Shown: piece after piece, positions 1-5,656 of the stretch
Layout of the letters: each line of letters starts with the position of its first letter
How positions within the stretch are numbered: position 1 is the stretch's first letter
Origin: an uncultured Eubacteriales bacterium
GTDB lineage: Bacteria; Bacillota; Clostridia; Oscillospirales; CAG-272
Assembly: GCA_900546695.1 (NCBI GenBank)
Contig: URDX01000053.1
Coordinates: 1-5,694 of the forward strand
Length of the DNA stretch: 5,694 bases
Direction: 5' to 3'
Translations under genes and position numbers: made by a program
The notes under the pieces: model-generated
What the model was told of the DNA's origin: nothing
The model's database searches: none
The model's input: only the letters and a program-made list of their open reading frames with translations

Positions 1-33
1 CGAGAAAGACTCCCTATTACAAAGTTTTCGCCG

Positions 34-51
34 GGCCTTTTTCAAAAGGCC
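34..51. repeat. Palindrome overlapping the lysR-type gene stop codon
   Basis: Two perfect 8-bp arms (34-41 and 44-51, GGCCTTTT / AAAAGGCC) are separated by 2 bp, and the TGA stop of the minus-strand regulator sits in the centre. It can form a hairpin at the 3' end of that mRNA, but no U tract follows on either strand, so a standard intrinsic terminator is not supported. The CCTTT..AAAGG core recurs in opposite orientation at 5683-5694, which suggests a shared repeat family. Confidence 0.6.
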
Positions 52-1004
52 GCGTTCCCCGCGTTCCCCGCGTTCTCCGCGTTCCCCGCGTTCTCCTCCC
101 CCGCGCCCCTCGCGCGTGCTCGGGTGCGTTCGCGGCTGAAGTTAAGCACGCAATCGCGAAGTCGGAGAACGCCGCGCGGCATATTCTCGCGCAGATGCAT
201 TCCCATGCCGAGCTCGCGGGCGATGCGCGGTTCTATCGGCAGTACCTTTACGCCGTCGGTCCTGCCGCGGAGCATCATTTCGGTCATCATAGTGATACCG
301 AGACCCTTACCGACCATGCGGATAACCGTCTCGTCGTCGACGTGTGACGGTCGGATATTAGGCTTCACCCCGCCCGCGCGGAACGCAGCGCCGACCTCGA
401 TATCGAACCGTCCGTACGGCATAAGAAAATCCTTACCGTCGAACTCGGATATCGAAAAGCTCTCGCGCTCGCCCGTCGGGTAGTTCTCGGGCAGCACGGC
501 GTACATAACGTCCTCATAGAGCGGCGTCCAGCTGCACGCATCGCTCTGCCCTTCCTGTCTGCCCGCGAAAATAACGTCGGTGCGCCCCGCCTCAAGCAGC
601 TCGAACGGTTCGAGTGCATGGTCGACCATCCGCAGATCGACATAGACCTCCGGGCAGGTGCGGCGGAAGCGATAGAGTATTTCGGGCATCCAGTGCATCG
701 CGATGCTTGCGTATGCGGCGATGCGGATAGTCTCGGTACGCCGCTCGGTTATCGCGGCAATGCGGTTCTCGAGATTTGCATTAGCGCGGAGAAATTCGCG
801 TATGGCAGGCATCAGCGTCTCGCCCTCCTCGGTCAGCGAAATGCCGCTGTGGTCGCGGTTGACGAGCGTCAGACCGATATCGCGCTCAAGGCTGTCGACA
901 AGGTGGGTCAGCCCCGATTGAGTATAACCGACCACCTCTGACGCCTTTGAGAAGCTTCCGAGGTCGACCGCGGTCATAAGTATTTCGAGCTTTTTACTGT
1001 CCAT
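42..1004 (-). CDS. LysR-family transcriptional regulator with low-complexity C-terminal tail
   Basis: This 320-aa protein is a LysR-type DNA-binding regulator acting in the cytoplasm. Residues 1-60 form the winged helix-turn-helix typical of the family (LEILMTAVDLGSFSKASE, then GYTQSGLTHLVDSLE, then LTEEGE). A linker helix covers about 60-88, and residues 90-290 fit the periplasmic-binding-protein-like effector domain (IRIAAYASIAMHWMPEIL near 94-110, DVIFAG near 143-148, VGKGLGITMM near 231-240). The start is the ATG at 1004; an in-frame stop lies two codons upstream, so no longer form is possible. The Shine-Dalgarno is weak and lies in a small hairpin. Family members are usually about 290-305 aa. 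The extra ~30 residues are Arg/Ala-rich, then E/G-N-A triplets encoded by a 9-bp tandem repeat, and are probably not part of the fold. The gene is divergent from brnQ with shared control DNA, so brnQ is the likely target. The effector is unknown; a branched-chain amino acid is a guess from context. Confidence 0.93.
   Translation of the reverse strand: MDSKKLEILMTAVDLGSFSKASEVVGYTQSGLTHLVDSLERDIGLTLVNRDHSGISLTEEGETLMPAIREFLRANANLENRIAAITERRTETIRIAAYASIAMHWMPEILYRFRRTCPEVYVDLRMVDHALEPFELLEAGRTDVIFAGRQEGQSDACSWTPLYEDVMYAVLPENYPTGERESFSISEFDGKDFLMPYGRFDIEVGAAFRAGGVKPNIRPSHVDDETVIRMVGKGLGITMMTEMMLRGRTDGVKVLPIEPRIARELGMGMHLRENMPRGVLRLRDCVLNFSRERTRARARGAGEENAGNAENAGNAGNAAF
51..95. repeat. 9-bp tandem repeat, five copies, inside the regulator gene
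   Basis: Five contiguous 9-bp units read CGCGTTCCC or CGCGTTCTC on the plus strand, in the order CCC, CCC, CTC, CCC, CTC. On the coding (minus) strand each unit gives Glu-Asn-Ala or Gly-Asn-Ala. Because the unit is a multiple of 3, copy-number change would lengthen or shorten the protein tail without shifting frame. The array abuts the palindrome at 34-51. Confidence 0.9.
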
Positions 1005-1011
1005 CTTTCAT

Positions 1012-1030
1012 CTCGGCGCGCCTTGCCGAG
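1012..1030 (-). promoter_or_regulatory. Leader hairpin over the regulator's ribosome binding region
   Basis: CTCGGC (1012-1017) and GCCGAG (1025-1030) form a 6-bp GC-rich stem with a 7-nt loop. In the minus-strand mRNA the 3' arm ends about 7 nt before the ATG and contains the only purine-rich stretch that could act as a Shine-Dalgarno. It could reduce translation of the regulator. The effect is inferred from the sequence only. Confidence 0.4.
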
Positions 1031-1059
1031 CAGCGAGCCGTCCTCCGTATTCTATTCTG

Positions 1060-1082
1060 TCGTCTCGCTTAGCTGCAGACGA
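1060..1082. promoter_or_regulatory. Second dyad with LysR-type T-N11-A geometry
   Basis: Arms TCGTCT (1060-1065) and AGACGA (1077-1082) are perfect inverted repeats with an 11-bp spacer, so the inner bases give the T-N11-A spacing used by LysR-type proteins. The dyad overlaps the proposed lysR -10 and transcription start. Its centre is about 31 bp, close to three helical turns, from the centre of the dyad at 1094-1110, which would place both on the same DNA face. The arms differ from those of the first dyad, so joint recognition is uncertain. Confidence 0.4.
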
Positions 1083-1109
1083 TATAACAACGGTATGACA
1101 AAATGTCAT
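1081..1109 (-). promoter_or_regulatory. Predicted promoter of the lysR-type gene
   Basis: On the minus strand, ATGACA (1109-1104) stands 17 bp from TATATC (1086-1081); TTATAT one base upstream with a 16-bp spacer is an alternative -10. The -35 is the mirror copy of the one used for brnQ. The -10 is only a partial match to consensus, so this is the weaker of the two promoters. The leader would be about 70 nt. Confidence 0.5.
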
Positions 1110-1110
1110 A
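1094..1110. promoter_or_regulatory. Perfect inverted repeat, probable LysR-type operator
   Basis: TATGACA and TGTCATA are perfect 7-bp arms around AAA. The inner TGACA-N3-TGTCA has T-N11-A geometry, the known LysR-family recognition pattern. Each arm contains ATGACA, which is the best -35 element for the promoter pointing its way. A protein bound here would therefore contact both divergent promoters. Whether it represses or activates cannot be told from sequence; the overlap with both -35 elements favours repression or switchable control. Confidence 0.72.
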
Positions 1111-1123
1111 TAACTATTATAAT
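1095..1123 (+). promoter_or_regulatory. Predicted sigma-A promoter of brnQ
   Basis: ATGACA (1095-1100) is followed after exactly 17 bp by a perfect TATAAT (1118-1123). Transcription should begin near 1130, giving a leader of about 57 nt with no recognisable riboswitch or T-box. A weaker extended -10 (TGGTAAAAT, 1151-1159) lies downstream, but it would start transcription almost at the ribosome binding site and is less likely. Confidence 0.78.
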
Positions 1124-1186
1124 AGAGCGTTTCCAATTTTGCAAGCCCTGTGGTAAAATTAATTCACAAAGGAGCTGATATTTTTA

Positions 1187-2563
1187 ATGAATAATAAAAA
1201 ATTAACTCTGAAGCAGAAGATTCTCGTAGCCGGAACGCTGTTCGGCATGTTCTTCGGCGCAGGAAATCTGATATTCCCCGTCCACCTCGGTCAGATGGCG
1301 GGCAGCAATGTAATTCCCGCCATGATTGGCTTTGTCATAACCGCCGTCGGCATTCCGATTCTCGGCGTTGCCGCTATCGGCATGACGCATTCGGACGGTC
1401 TGCAGACCCTTTCAAGCAAGGTCGGCGGCGTATACGGCGTTTTCTTCACCACCATACTGTACCTTACGATAGGACCGCTCTTCGCCATTCCGAGATGCGC
1501 GACCGTGTCGTTCACAACCGGCGTTATCCCGATGCTCGGCGACGGGTCGAAAGAGTGGCTTGCGCTGCTCATCTTCTCCGCGGTTTTCTTCGCGTTTGTG
1601 CTTTTCTTCTCTCTCCGCCCCGGCAAGATAACGCTGTGGATAGGAAAGATAATCAATCCGATTTTCCTCATCTTCCTCGCCGTCCTCGTTATAACGGCGC
1701 TCATAAATCCCGGAGCAGCTGTCTCCGAGGTCGAGCCCACAGAGGCGTATGCAGAAACGGGTAAAGCCTTCTTCTCCTCCTTTATCGAGGGCTACGGCAC
1801 AATGGACGCTATCGCGGGTCTCGCCTTCGGTATCGTTGTTATCGACGTTATACGCCGCATGGGTGTAAACGACGATAACGCCGTCGCCCGCGATGTCCTC
1901 GGCTCGGGCGTTTTCACGGGACTGCTGATGGCGCTCATCTACGTGCTCACCATCCTGATGGGAACACAGTCGAGAGGTCTGTTCGAGCTGTCCGAAAACG
2001 GCGGAATCGCACTGACCGAAATCTCCTCGCACTACCTCGGCGGCGCGGGCAAGATCATCCTCGCGGTGACCATCACCTTCGCCTGCCTCAAGACCTCTAT
2101 AGGTCTTGTCACCTCCTGCTCGGAGACCTTTGTCAAGATGACAAAGGGCAAGATCCCCTACAAGGTCTGGGCGGTCGCGTTCACACTTTTCTCACTCGCT
2201 GTCTCGAATATCGGTCTGAGTGCCATTATAGAGTACTCACTGCCGATGCTCATGCTCATATATCCCCCCGCCATCGTGCTCATTATCCTTGCCTTCATCG
2301 GCGGTTTCTTTGATCACGATAAGGCGATCTACATCTCGGTAATGGCGTTTACCTGGGCTGCATCGCTCTTTGATTGCATGAAGGCGCTGCCGGCATCGGT
2401 TCGGACCGCGCTCCGCCTCGATGCCCCCATCGCATTTGCCGAACGCTATCTCCCCCTCTTTGATATGAATCTCGGCTGGATGCTTCCTGCACTTGTCGGG
2501 CTTGTTATAGGCTTTGTCATCCATCTCGCACGTCGCAACGCGACGGTTGACGCACAGGAATGA
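1187..2563 (+). CDS. brnQ: Branched-chain amino acid:cation symporter (BrnQ/LIVCS family)
   Basis: This 458-aa polytopic inner-membrane protein imports leucine, isoleucine and valine with Na+ (H+ in some family members). Length and pattern fit the LIVCS family, with about 12 hydrophobic segments. Recognisable stretches are the N-terminal signature LFGMFFGAGNLIFPVHLGQ at residues 18-36, YLTIGPLFAIPR at 92-103, EGYGTMDAIAGLAFGIVVID at 201-220, and FACLKTSIGLVTSCSETF at 298-315. The ATG at 1187 is preceded by AAAGGAG (1168-1174) at 12 nt. The gene appears monocistronic, with its own promoter and a strong terminator at 2698-2751. It is divergent from a LysR-type gene whose probable operator covers its -35, so its expression is probably tied to that regulator. 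No truncation or frameshift is seen. The family call is secure; exact substrate preference and coupling ion are inferred from the family. Confidence 0.95.
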   Translation: MNNKKLTLKQKILVAGTLFGMFFGAGNLIFPVHLGQMAGSNVIPAMIGFVITAVGIPILGVAAIGMTHSDGLQTLSSKVGGVYGVFFTTILYLTIGPLFAIPRCATVSFTTGVIPMLGDGSKEWLALLIFSAVFFAFVLFFSLRPGKITLWIGKIINPIFLIFLAVLVITALINPGAAVSEVEPTEAYAETGKAFFSSFIEGYGTMDAIAGLAFGIVVIDVIRRMGVNDDNAVARDVLGSGVFTGLLMALIYVLTILMGTQSRGLFELSENGGIALTEISSHYLGGAGKIILAVTITFACLKTSIGLVTSCSETFVKMTKGKIPYKVWAVAFTLFSLAVSNIGLSAIIEYSLPMLMLIYPPAIVLIILAFIGGFFDHDKAIYISVMAFTWAASLFDCMKALPASVRTALRLDAPIAFAERYLPLFDMNLGWMLPALVGLVIGFVIHLARRNATVDAQE

Positions 2564-2697
2564 GAGGTCATCACGGGCGGTAAACCCTCCGCCCACACGC
2601 AAAGCAACAGCCGCTGCGCTTCGGTCACTTCTCCTCTTCCGAGCAATGCAGGCAGTCATAACGGGCACAGACGGAGCACGCTCCCGCCATATGTAGG
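2564..2697. other. Untranslated 3' region of brnQ, no gene seen
   Basis: No convincing reading frame or known RNA is visible here. The one structure is a 6-bp stem, GGGCGG (2575-2580) with CCGCCC (2589-2594), 11 nt after the brnQ stop; no U tract follows, so it may be an mRNA-stabilising hairpin rather than a terminator. With the terminator beyond it, brnQ would have a 3' untranslated region of nearly 190 nt, longer than usual. Confidence 0.5.
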
Positions 2698-2751
2698 GCA
2701 CCGCAGGTTCGTCGGATACTGCACACCGACGACCCGAGCGGTGCTGTTTTT
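2698..2751 (+). terminator. Intrinsic terminator of brnQ
   Basis: A long hairpin has outer stem GCACCGC (2698-2704) with GCGGTGC (2738-2744) and an inner stem GG(T)TCGTCGG (2706-2715) with CCGACGACC (2726-2734), one base bulged. It is followed by TG and five T (2747-2751). The structure and U tract point to termination on the plus strand, after brnQ. Confidence 0.82.
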
Positions 2752-2799
2752 ATGCCCCGCCATAGATTTCCCAAAGCCCGTCAAAGACTGCCCGGTATC

Positions 2800-2833
2800 A
2801 AAAAACGTGAATCCCATCACAGGGATCCACGTT
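2800..2833 (-). terminator. Intrinsic terminator of the amino acid ABC operon
   Basis: Read on the minus strand, AACGTGGATCCC (2833-2822) pairs with GGGATTCACGTT (2815-2804) over 12 bp with a single G-U wobble. The loop is 6 nt and the stem runs straight into six U (2805-2800). It begins about 43 nt after the ATPase stop codon and faces the brnQ terminator. Confidence 0.88.
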
Positions 2834-2875
2834 AATTTCTATATTTTGCTGAAATGTCCGATGAGTCCGCGCGCC

Positions 2876-3637
2876 TTACTTTACGTCAAGCACGGCGGCG
2901 AGGAAATTCTTTGTGCGTTCGTTTTTCGGGTTGCCTATGACTTCTTCGGGCGTGCCCTCCTCGGCGATATATCCGCCGTCGATAAAGAGGATGCGGTCGG
3001 CGACCTCGCGGGCAAAGCCCATCTCATGCGTAACTATGACCATCGTCATGCCGTCGGCGGCGAGCTTCTTCATTACTCGCAGCACCTCTCCGACCATCTC
3101 GGGGTCGAGCGCCGAGGTCGGCTCGTCGAACAGCATAATATCGGGGTCCATGCACAGCGAGCGGGCTATCGCCACGCGCTGCTTCTGTCCGCCCGAAAGC
3201 TGCTCGGGATAGGCATCCGCCTTTTCGCCGAGTCCGACGATATCGAGCATCTTGCGCGCCTTTTCGCGCGCCTGCGCCTTGCTTTCCTTCTTGACGTTCA
3301 TCGGCGCGAGGGTCAGGTTATCGAGAACGCTGTAATTGTTGAAGAGATTGAAATGCTGAAAGACCATTCCTATCTTTTCGCGCACCTTATTAATATCGGT
3401 ACGGCGGTCGCAGATATCCGCGCCGTCGACGATAACGGTACCCGCGCTCGGTGCCTCGAGCTTATTCAGGCAGCGGAGAAAGGTCGACTTTCCGCCGCCT
3501 GAGGGTCCGATGATGCAGACGACCTCGCCCTCGCGGATATCGGTGGAGATATCGCGCAGCACCTCTGTCTTGCCGAAATGCTTAGCAAGACCCTTTACGT
3601 GTATCTTGACGTTTGATTCCTTAATGTTGTCTGCCAC
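2876..3637 (-). CDS. Polar amino acid ABC transporter ATP-binding protein (GlnQ/HisP type)
   Basis: This 253-aa nucleotide-binding subunit hydrolyses ATP to drive amino acid import; it works as a dimer on the cytoplasmic face of the permease. All motifs are intact: Walker A GPSGGGKST at 44-52, Q-loop Gln94 (VFQHFNLF), signature LSGGQ at 147-151, Walker B IMLFDEP at 167-173 with catalytic Glu172, D-loop SALD at 175-178 and switch His204. Length matches the GlnQ/HisP family. I chose the GTG at 3637. It has AAAGGAG at 8 nt, whereas the in-frame ATG at 3772 would add 45 residues that merely read the permease gene in another frame and resemble no ABC protein. The gene is last in the operon, overlaps the permease end by 17 nt, and is followed by the terminator at 2800-2833. 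Overlap suggests translational coupling. The substrate is not readable from this subunit. Confidence 0.95.
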   Translation of the reverse strand: MADNIKESNVKIHVKGLAKHFGKTEVLRDISTDIREGEVVCIIGPSGGGKSTFLRCLNKLEAPSAGTVIVDGADICDRRTDINKVREKIGMVFQHFNLFNNYSVLDNLTLAPMNVKKESKAQAREKARKMLDIVGLGEKADAYPEQLSGGQKQRVAIARSLCMDPDIMLFDEPTSALDPEMVGEVLRVMKKLAADGMTMVIVTHEMGFAREVADRILFIDGGYIAEEGTPEEVIGNPKNERTKNFLAAVLDVK

Positions 3638-4307
3638 GGTTAAGTCTCCTTTCGAGCTGCTTTGCGAGTATTGAAAGCAGAGTGATAACGACCAGATACA
3701 TGAGCGCAACGATAGCCCATGTCTGGAATGACTTACCGGTGTTCGAGACGACATTTTTCGCCTTATTGACAAGCTCCGGGAAGCCGATGACCGAAAGGAT
3801 AGAGGTATCCTTGAGCGTGATAATGAACTGATTGATGATGGAGGGTATCATGGTGCGGATAGCCTGCGGAAGAACGACCTTTCTCATCGAGCGCCAATAT
3901 GTCATTCCGAGGCTGCGCGCAGCCTCCATCTGACCGCGGTCGACCGACTGGATGCCCGCGCGGATTATCTCCGACATGTATGCGCCGCAGTTGAGCGCAA
4001 GACACGCCGTACCCGCCTGAAGCGCGGTGAGCGTTATCTTTTCGGAAAAAAGCCCCTCAAAAATCGTGTTAAAAAGATACGGCACGCCGAAGAATATAAA
4101 GAAGGCAAGAACGATCATCGGTACGCCGCGGATAGCATAGACGAATATGTAAGCAATGACGTTGCAGACCTTATTTTTAACAACGCTGAGCATTCCGAAA
4201 ATAAGTCCGAGAATGCACGCAAAGAGCAGACCGTAAAGCGCGAGAAGCAGCGTTTGCCCCATCGCCTCAAGCAGTATCTGCCCGTACTGATCTATAACGG
4301 TATTCAA
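3621..4307 (-). CDS. Amino acid ABC transporter permease (HisM/GlnP type)
   Basis: This 228-aa inner-membrane protein forms the translocation path of the importer, probably as a homodimer since only one permease gene is present. Hydrophobic segments lie near residues 17-40, 48-76, 92-110, 158-176 and 196-215. The cytoplasmic EAA loop that docks on the ATPase is clear: EAARSLGMTYWRSMRKVVLP at 128-147, with Gly134 at the conserved position. RGVPMIVLAFFIFFG at 60-74 and the ALNCGAYMSEIIRAGIQSV run at 104-122 are also typical of His/Glu/Gln/Arg permeases. No ATG fits the N terminus. The start is TTG at 4307 with AAAGGGG (4316-4322) at 8 nt, and going further upstream in frame soon meets a stop. 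The gene follows the binding protein gene after a 219-nt gap and overlaps the ATPase gene by 17 nt. Confidence 0.94.
   Translation of the reverse strand: MNTVIDQYGQILLEAMGQTLLLALYGLLFACILGLIFGMLSVVKNKVCNVIAYIFVYAIRGVPMIVLAFFIFFGVPYLFNTIFEGLFSEKITLTALQAGTACLALNCGAYMSEIIRAGIQSVDRGQMEAARSLGMTYWRSMRKVVLPQAIRTMIPSIINQFIITLKDTSILSVIGFPELVNKAKNVVSNTGKSFQTWAIVALMYLVVITLLSILAKQLERRLNRGRQH
3646..3652 (-). promoter_or_regulatory. Ribosome binding site fixing the ATPase GTG start
   Basis: AAAGGAG on the minus strand lies inside the last codons of the permease gene, 8 nt before GTG at 3637. It decides the start against the longer ATG reading at 3772. Confidence 0.85.
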
Positions 4308-4315
4308 GTAGAAAT

Positions 4316-4322
4316 CCCCTTT
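4316..4322 (-). promoter_or_regulatory. Ribosome binding site supporting the permease TTG start
   Basis: AAAGGGG on the minus strand stands 8 nt from TTG at 4307. This is the best-spaced site for the permease frame and is the reason for calling the unusual TTG start. Confidence 0.72.
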
Positions 4323-4368
4323 CAGAAAAATAGAGCTGCATCGTCATGCACAGCGCAAAAAGCTCAAC

Positions 4369-4407
4369 CGGGCGGTATACGCGCGGGGAATGCGCAGTAT
4401 CCGCCCG
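4369..4407 (-). terminator. Intercistronic hairpin, possible partial terminator or mRNA stabiliser
   Basis: CGGGCGGTATACGCGC (4369-4384) and GCGCAGTATCCGCCCG (4392-4407) pair over 15 bp with one single-base bulge on each side and a 7-nt loop. In the operon mRNA it lies between the binding protein stop and the permease start. A UUUUU run (4361-4357) comes only 7 nt after the stem, so termination would be inefficient and read-through likely. Hairpins here are known in other ABC operons to keep the binding protein mRNA more abundant. The rest of the 4308-4526 gap is GC-rich and has a weaker stem (GCGGCA 4423-4428 with TGCCGC 4442-4447) and no gene. Confidence 0.6.
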
Positions 4408-4526
4408 ACCGAGGCAGCAGGAGCGGCAGGGCTGTGTGCGGTGCCGCCCGATATTGTCTGTCACGCGCCGAGACTCCGCAGATGCGTGGTCAACGGCGTT
4501 ACATGCCCATGCGGGCGATGCGCAGA

Positions 4527-5330
4527 TCAGCCGAGGTACTTAGCGAGGATCTCGTCGTACTTTCCGCTTGCCTTGATGTTCTTAAGACCTGCATTGAACA
4601 TGTCAAGCAGCTCTCTGTTCGACTCGTCGAAGATAGCCATGCCGTAGCCTGCGCCGTCGTTCTCGGAGCCCTCGACAATGCGGAGCTTGTAGGTGTCGTT
4701 CTGGTCGTGAATGGTGGATGCCATGATGGGGGTATCCTCGAAGCAGGCAGCAGCCTGACCGCCGGATACGTACTGATACATTGTGGGTGAATCCTCAACA
4801 TAGGTGAGGGTAAAGCCGTACTGATCCTTAAGGCTCTCGGCATAATCCGCGCCCTGGGTTCCGTTCTTTACGCAGACGAGCTTGCCGCTCAGGTCGGCAA
4901 AGCCGTTTATGTCTGAGTCAATTGCAACAGCCATGCACTGTGCTGCGTCATAGTAGCTGTCGGAGAATATCCAACCCTCGCTTACGCGCTTCTCGGTGAT
5001 GGATGCGCCGGCGATCATAGCGTTAGCCTGAGCGGACTGGCATGCCTGAATGGATGCGTCCCAGCCGAGGCTGCGGAGCTCGTACTTGAAGCCCTGATCC
5101 TCTGCGATAGCGGCAACGATGTCAACGTCGATACCGACGAGATTATCCTTCTCATCTCTGAACTCGAAGGGCTTGAAAACGGTGTCGGTCGCGATGACCC
5201 ATACCTTGTCTGTCTTAGCGCCGTCTGCGGTGGTCTCGGTGTTGTCGCCTGTTGTCTTGCCGCAGGAAACGAGAGCGGCAAGAGATGCAGCTGCCATGAT
5301 GAGCGCTGCGGCTCTGATGAATTTTTTCAT
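4527..5330 (-). CDS. Amino acid ABC transporter substrate-binding lipoprotein (SBP family 3)
   Basis: This 267-aa extracellular solute-binding protein captures an amino acid and delivers it to the permease. A lipoprotein signal is clear: MKKFIR, a hydrophobic stretch, then lipobox LVSC with the lipidated Cys at residue 23, followed by a Thr/Asp-rich linker to about 41. The rest fits the family 3 fold: VFKPFEFRDEKDNLVGIDVD (51-70), MIAGASITEKR (105-115) with the Arg that normally binds the ligand carboxylate, FSDSYYDAAQ (122-131), hinge-region KNGTQGADYA (155-164), and ACFEDTPIMA (195-204) with Asp199 in the usual amino-group-binding position. The start is the ATG at 5330 with AGAAAGGA at 10 nt. 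A longer in-frame reading from 5585 would cross the promoter and bury the signal peptide, so I reject it. The gene is first in the operon. The ligand is probably a polar amino acid or cystine-like compound; sequence alone does not decide. Confidence 0.95.
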   Translation of the reverse strand: MKKFIRAAALIMAAASLAALVSCGKTTGDNTETTADGAKTDKVWVIATDTVFKPFEFRDEKDNLVGIDVDIVAAIAEDQGFKYELRSLGWDASIQACQSAQANAMIAGASITEKRVSEGWIFSDSYYDAAQCMAVAIDSDINGFADLSGKLVCVKNGTQGADYAESLKDQYGFTLTYVEDSPTMYQYVSGGQAAACFEDTPIMASTIHDQNDTYKLRIVEGSENDGAGYGMAIFDESNRELLDMFNAGLKNIKASGKYDEILAKYLG

Positions 5331-5367
5331 TTTGAAAAATTCCTTTCTGTCCGAATATTTTTTCGCC

Positions 5368-5390
5368 TGCCGCACACGGGCGCGGCGGCA
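5368..5390 (-). promoter_or_regulatory. Hairpin in the ABC operon leader
   Basis: TGCCGC (5368-5373) and GCGGCA (5385-5390) form a 6-bp GC stem with an 11-nt loop in the roughly 117-nt leader, about 38 nt before the start codon. No U tract follows and I recognise no riboswitch or T-box. It may be a simple structural element. Confidence 0.4.
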
Positions 5391-5453
5391 TGTGGGATTT
5401 TTACGTCTGCCGTCGACTGCGACAGAGCCACTGTAAAAAAACAAGCTATCATA

Positions 5454-5482
5454 ATTATAAAACTTTGTGAATAAAAAGTCAA
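5454..5482 (-). promoter_or_regulatory. Predicted sigma-A promoter of the amino acid ABC operon
   Basis: On the minus strand, TTGACT (5482-5477) and a perfect TATAAT (5459-5454) are separated by exactly 17 bp in AT-rich DNA. Transcription should start near 5447, leaving a leader of about 117 nt. No other promoter of this quality is seen within the operon. Two A-tracts about 9-10 bp apart (5516-5522 and 5526-5530, read on the minus strand) lie further upstream and may bend the DNA. Confidence 0.85.
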
Positions 5483-5530
5483 CAACAAATTCATCACGCA
5501 CGACAAACACGGCGATTTTTTTCGATTTTT

Positions 5531-5554
5531 CCGCATGCGGGTACTCGCATGCGG
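5531..5554. repeat. Inverted repeat made of two 8-bp palindromes upstream of the ABC promoter
   Basis: CCGCATGCG (5531-5539) and CGCATGCGG (5546-5554) are perfect 9-bp inverted arms around a 6-bp spacer. Each arm contains CGCATGCG, itself a perfect 8-bp palindrome, so the element is also a direct pair 14 bp apart. It lies about 50-70 bp upstream of the -35. It could be a protein-binding site or a hairpin; no U tract follows on either strand, so a terminator is not supported. Confidence 0.6.
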
Positions 5555-5592
5555 TGATGTATGTCGTCACTGCGAATTCAGACAAAGCAGAG

Positions 5593-5639
5593 CCTTAGCC
5601 GCTTTTCTTTGATTGCGCAGGCGCAAAGAAAAGCTAAGG
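5593..5639. repeat. Long imperfect inverted repeat
   Basis: CCTTAG-CCG-CTTTTCTTTG (5593-5611) is complementary to CAAAGAAAAGCTAAGG (5624-5639) over 16 bp except for a 3-nt bulge (CCG); the inner spacer is 12 nt. No T or U tract follows in either direction. It looks like an intergenic repeat element rather than a terminator, and no coding frame is plausible in 5586-5694. Confidence 0.6.
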
Positions 5640-5656
5640 AAAAGAAACGCCGCTCT

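Noticed and set aside
1291..2032. Long minus-strand open frames opposite brnQ
   Set aside because: They are antisense shadows of a clear transporter gene, with low-complexity composition and no recognisable domain.
2564..2751. A small RNA gene ending at the brnQ terminator
   Set aside because: No promoter of its own is evident and the sequence matches no RNA class I know. A long brnQ 3' untranslated region explains it more simply.
2741..3502. A 253-aa plus-strand open frame opposite the ATPase gene
   Set aside because: It starts inside the brnQ terminator, crosses the opposite terminator and lies antisense to a complete ABC ATPase. No family features are seen.
2876..3772. A 298-aa reading of the ATPase gene starting at 3772
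   Set aside because: The extra 45 residues are the permease coding sequence read in another frame and match no ABC ATPase feature. GTG at 3637 has AAAGGAG at the right distance.
5331..5447. Riboswitch or T-box in the ABC operon leader
   Set aside because: At about 117 nt it has one simple hairpin, no terminator/antiterminator pair and no T-box or known amino acid riboswitch motif.
4527..5585. A 352-aa reading of the binding protein gene starting at 5585
   Set aside because: The extra 85 residues cross the predicted promoter and leader and would place the lipoprotein signal inside the protein. The ATG at 5330 has a good ribosome binding site directly before the signal peptide.
5593..5639. 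Intrinsic terminator for a gene beyond the window
   Set aside because: The stem is strong, but no U tract follows on either strand.
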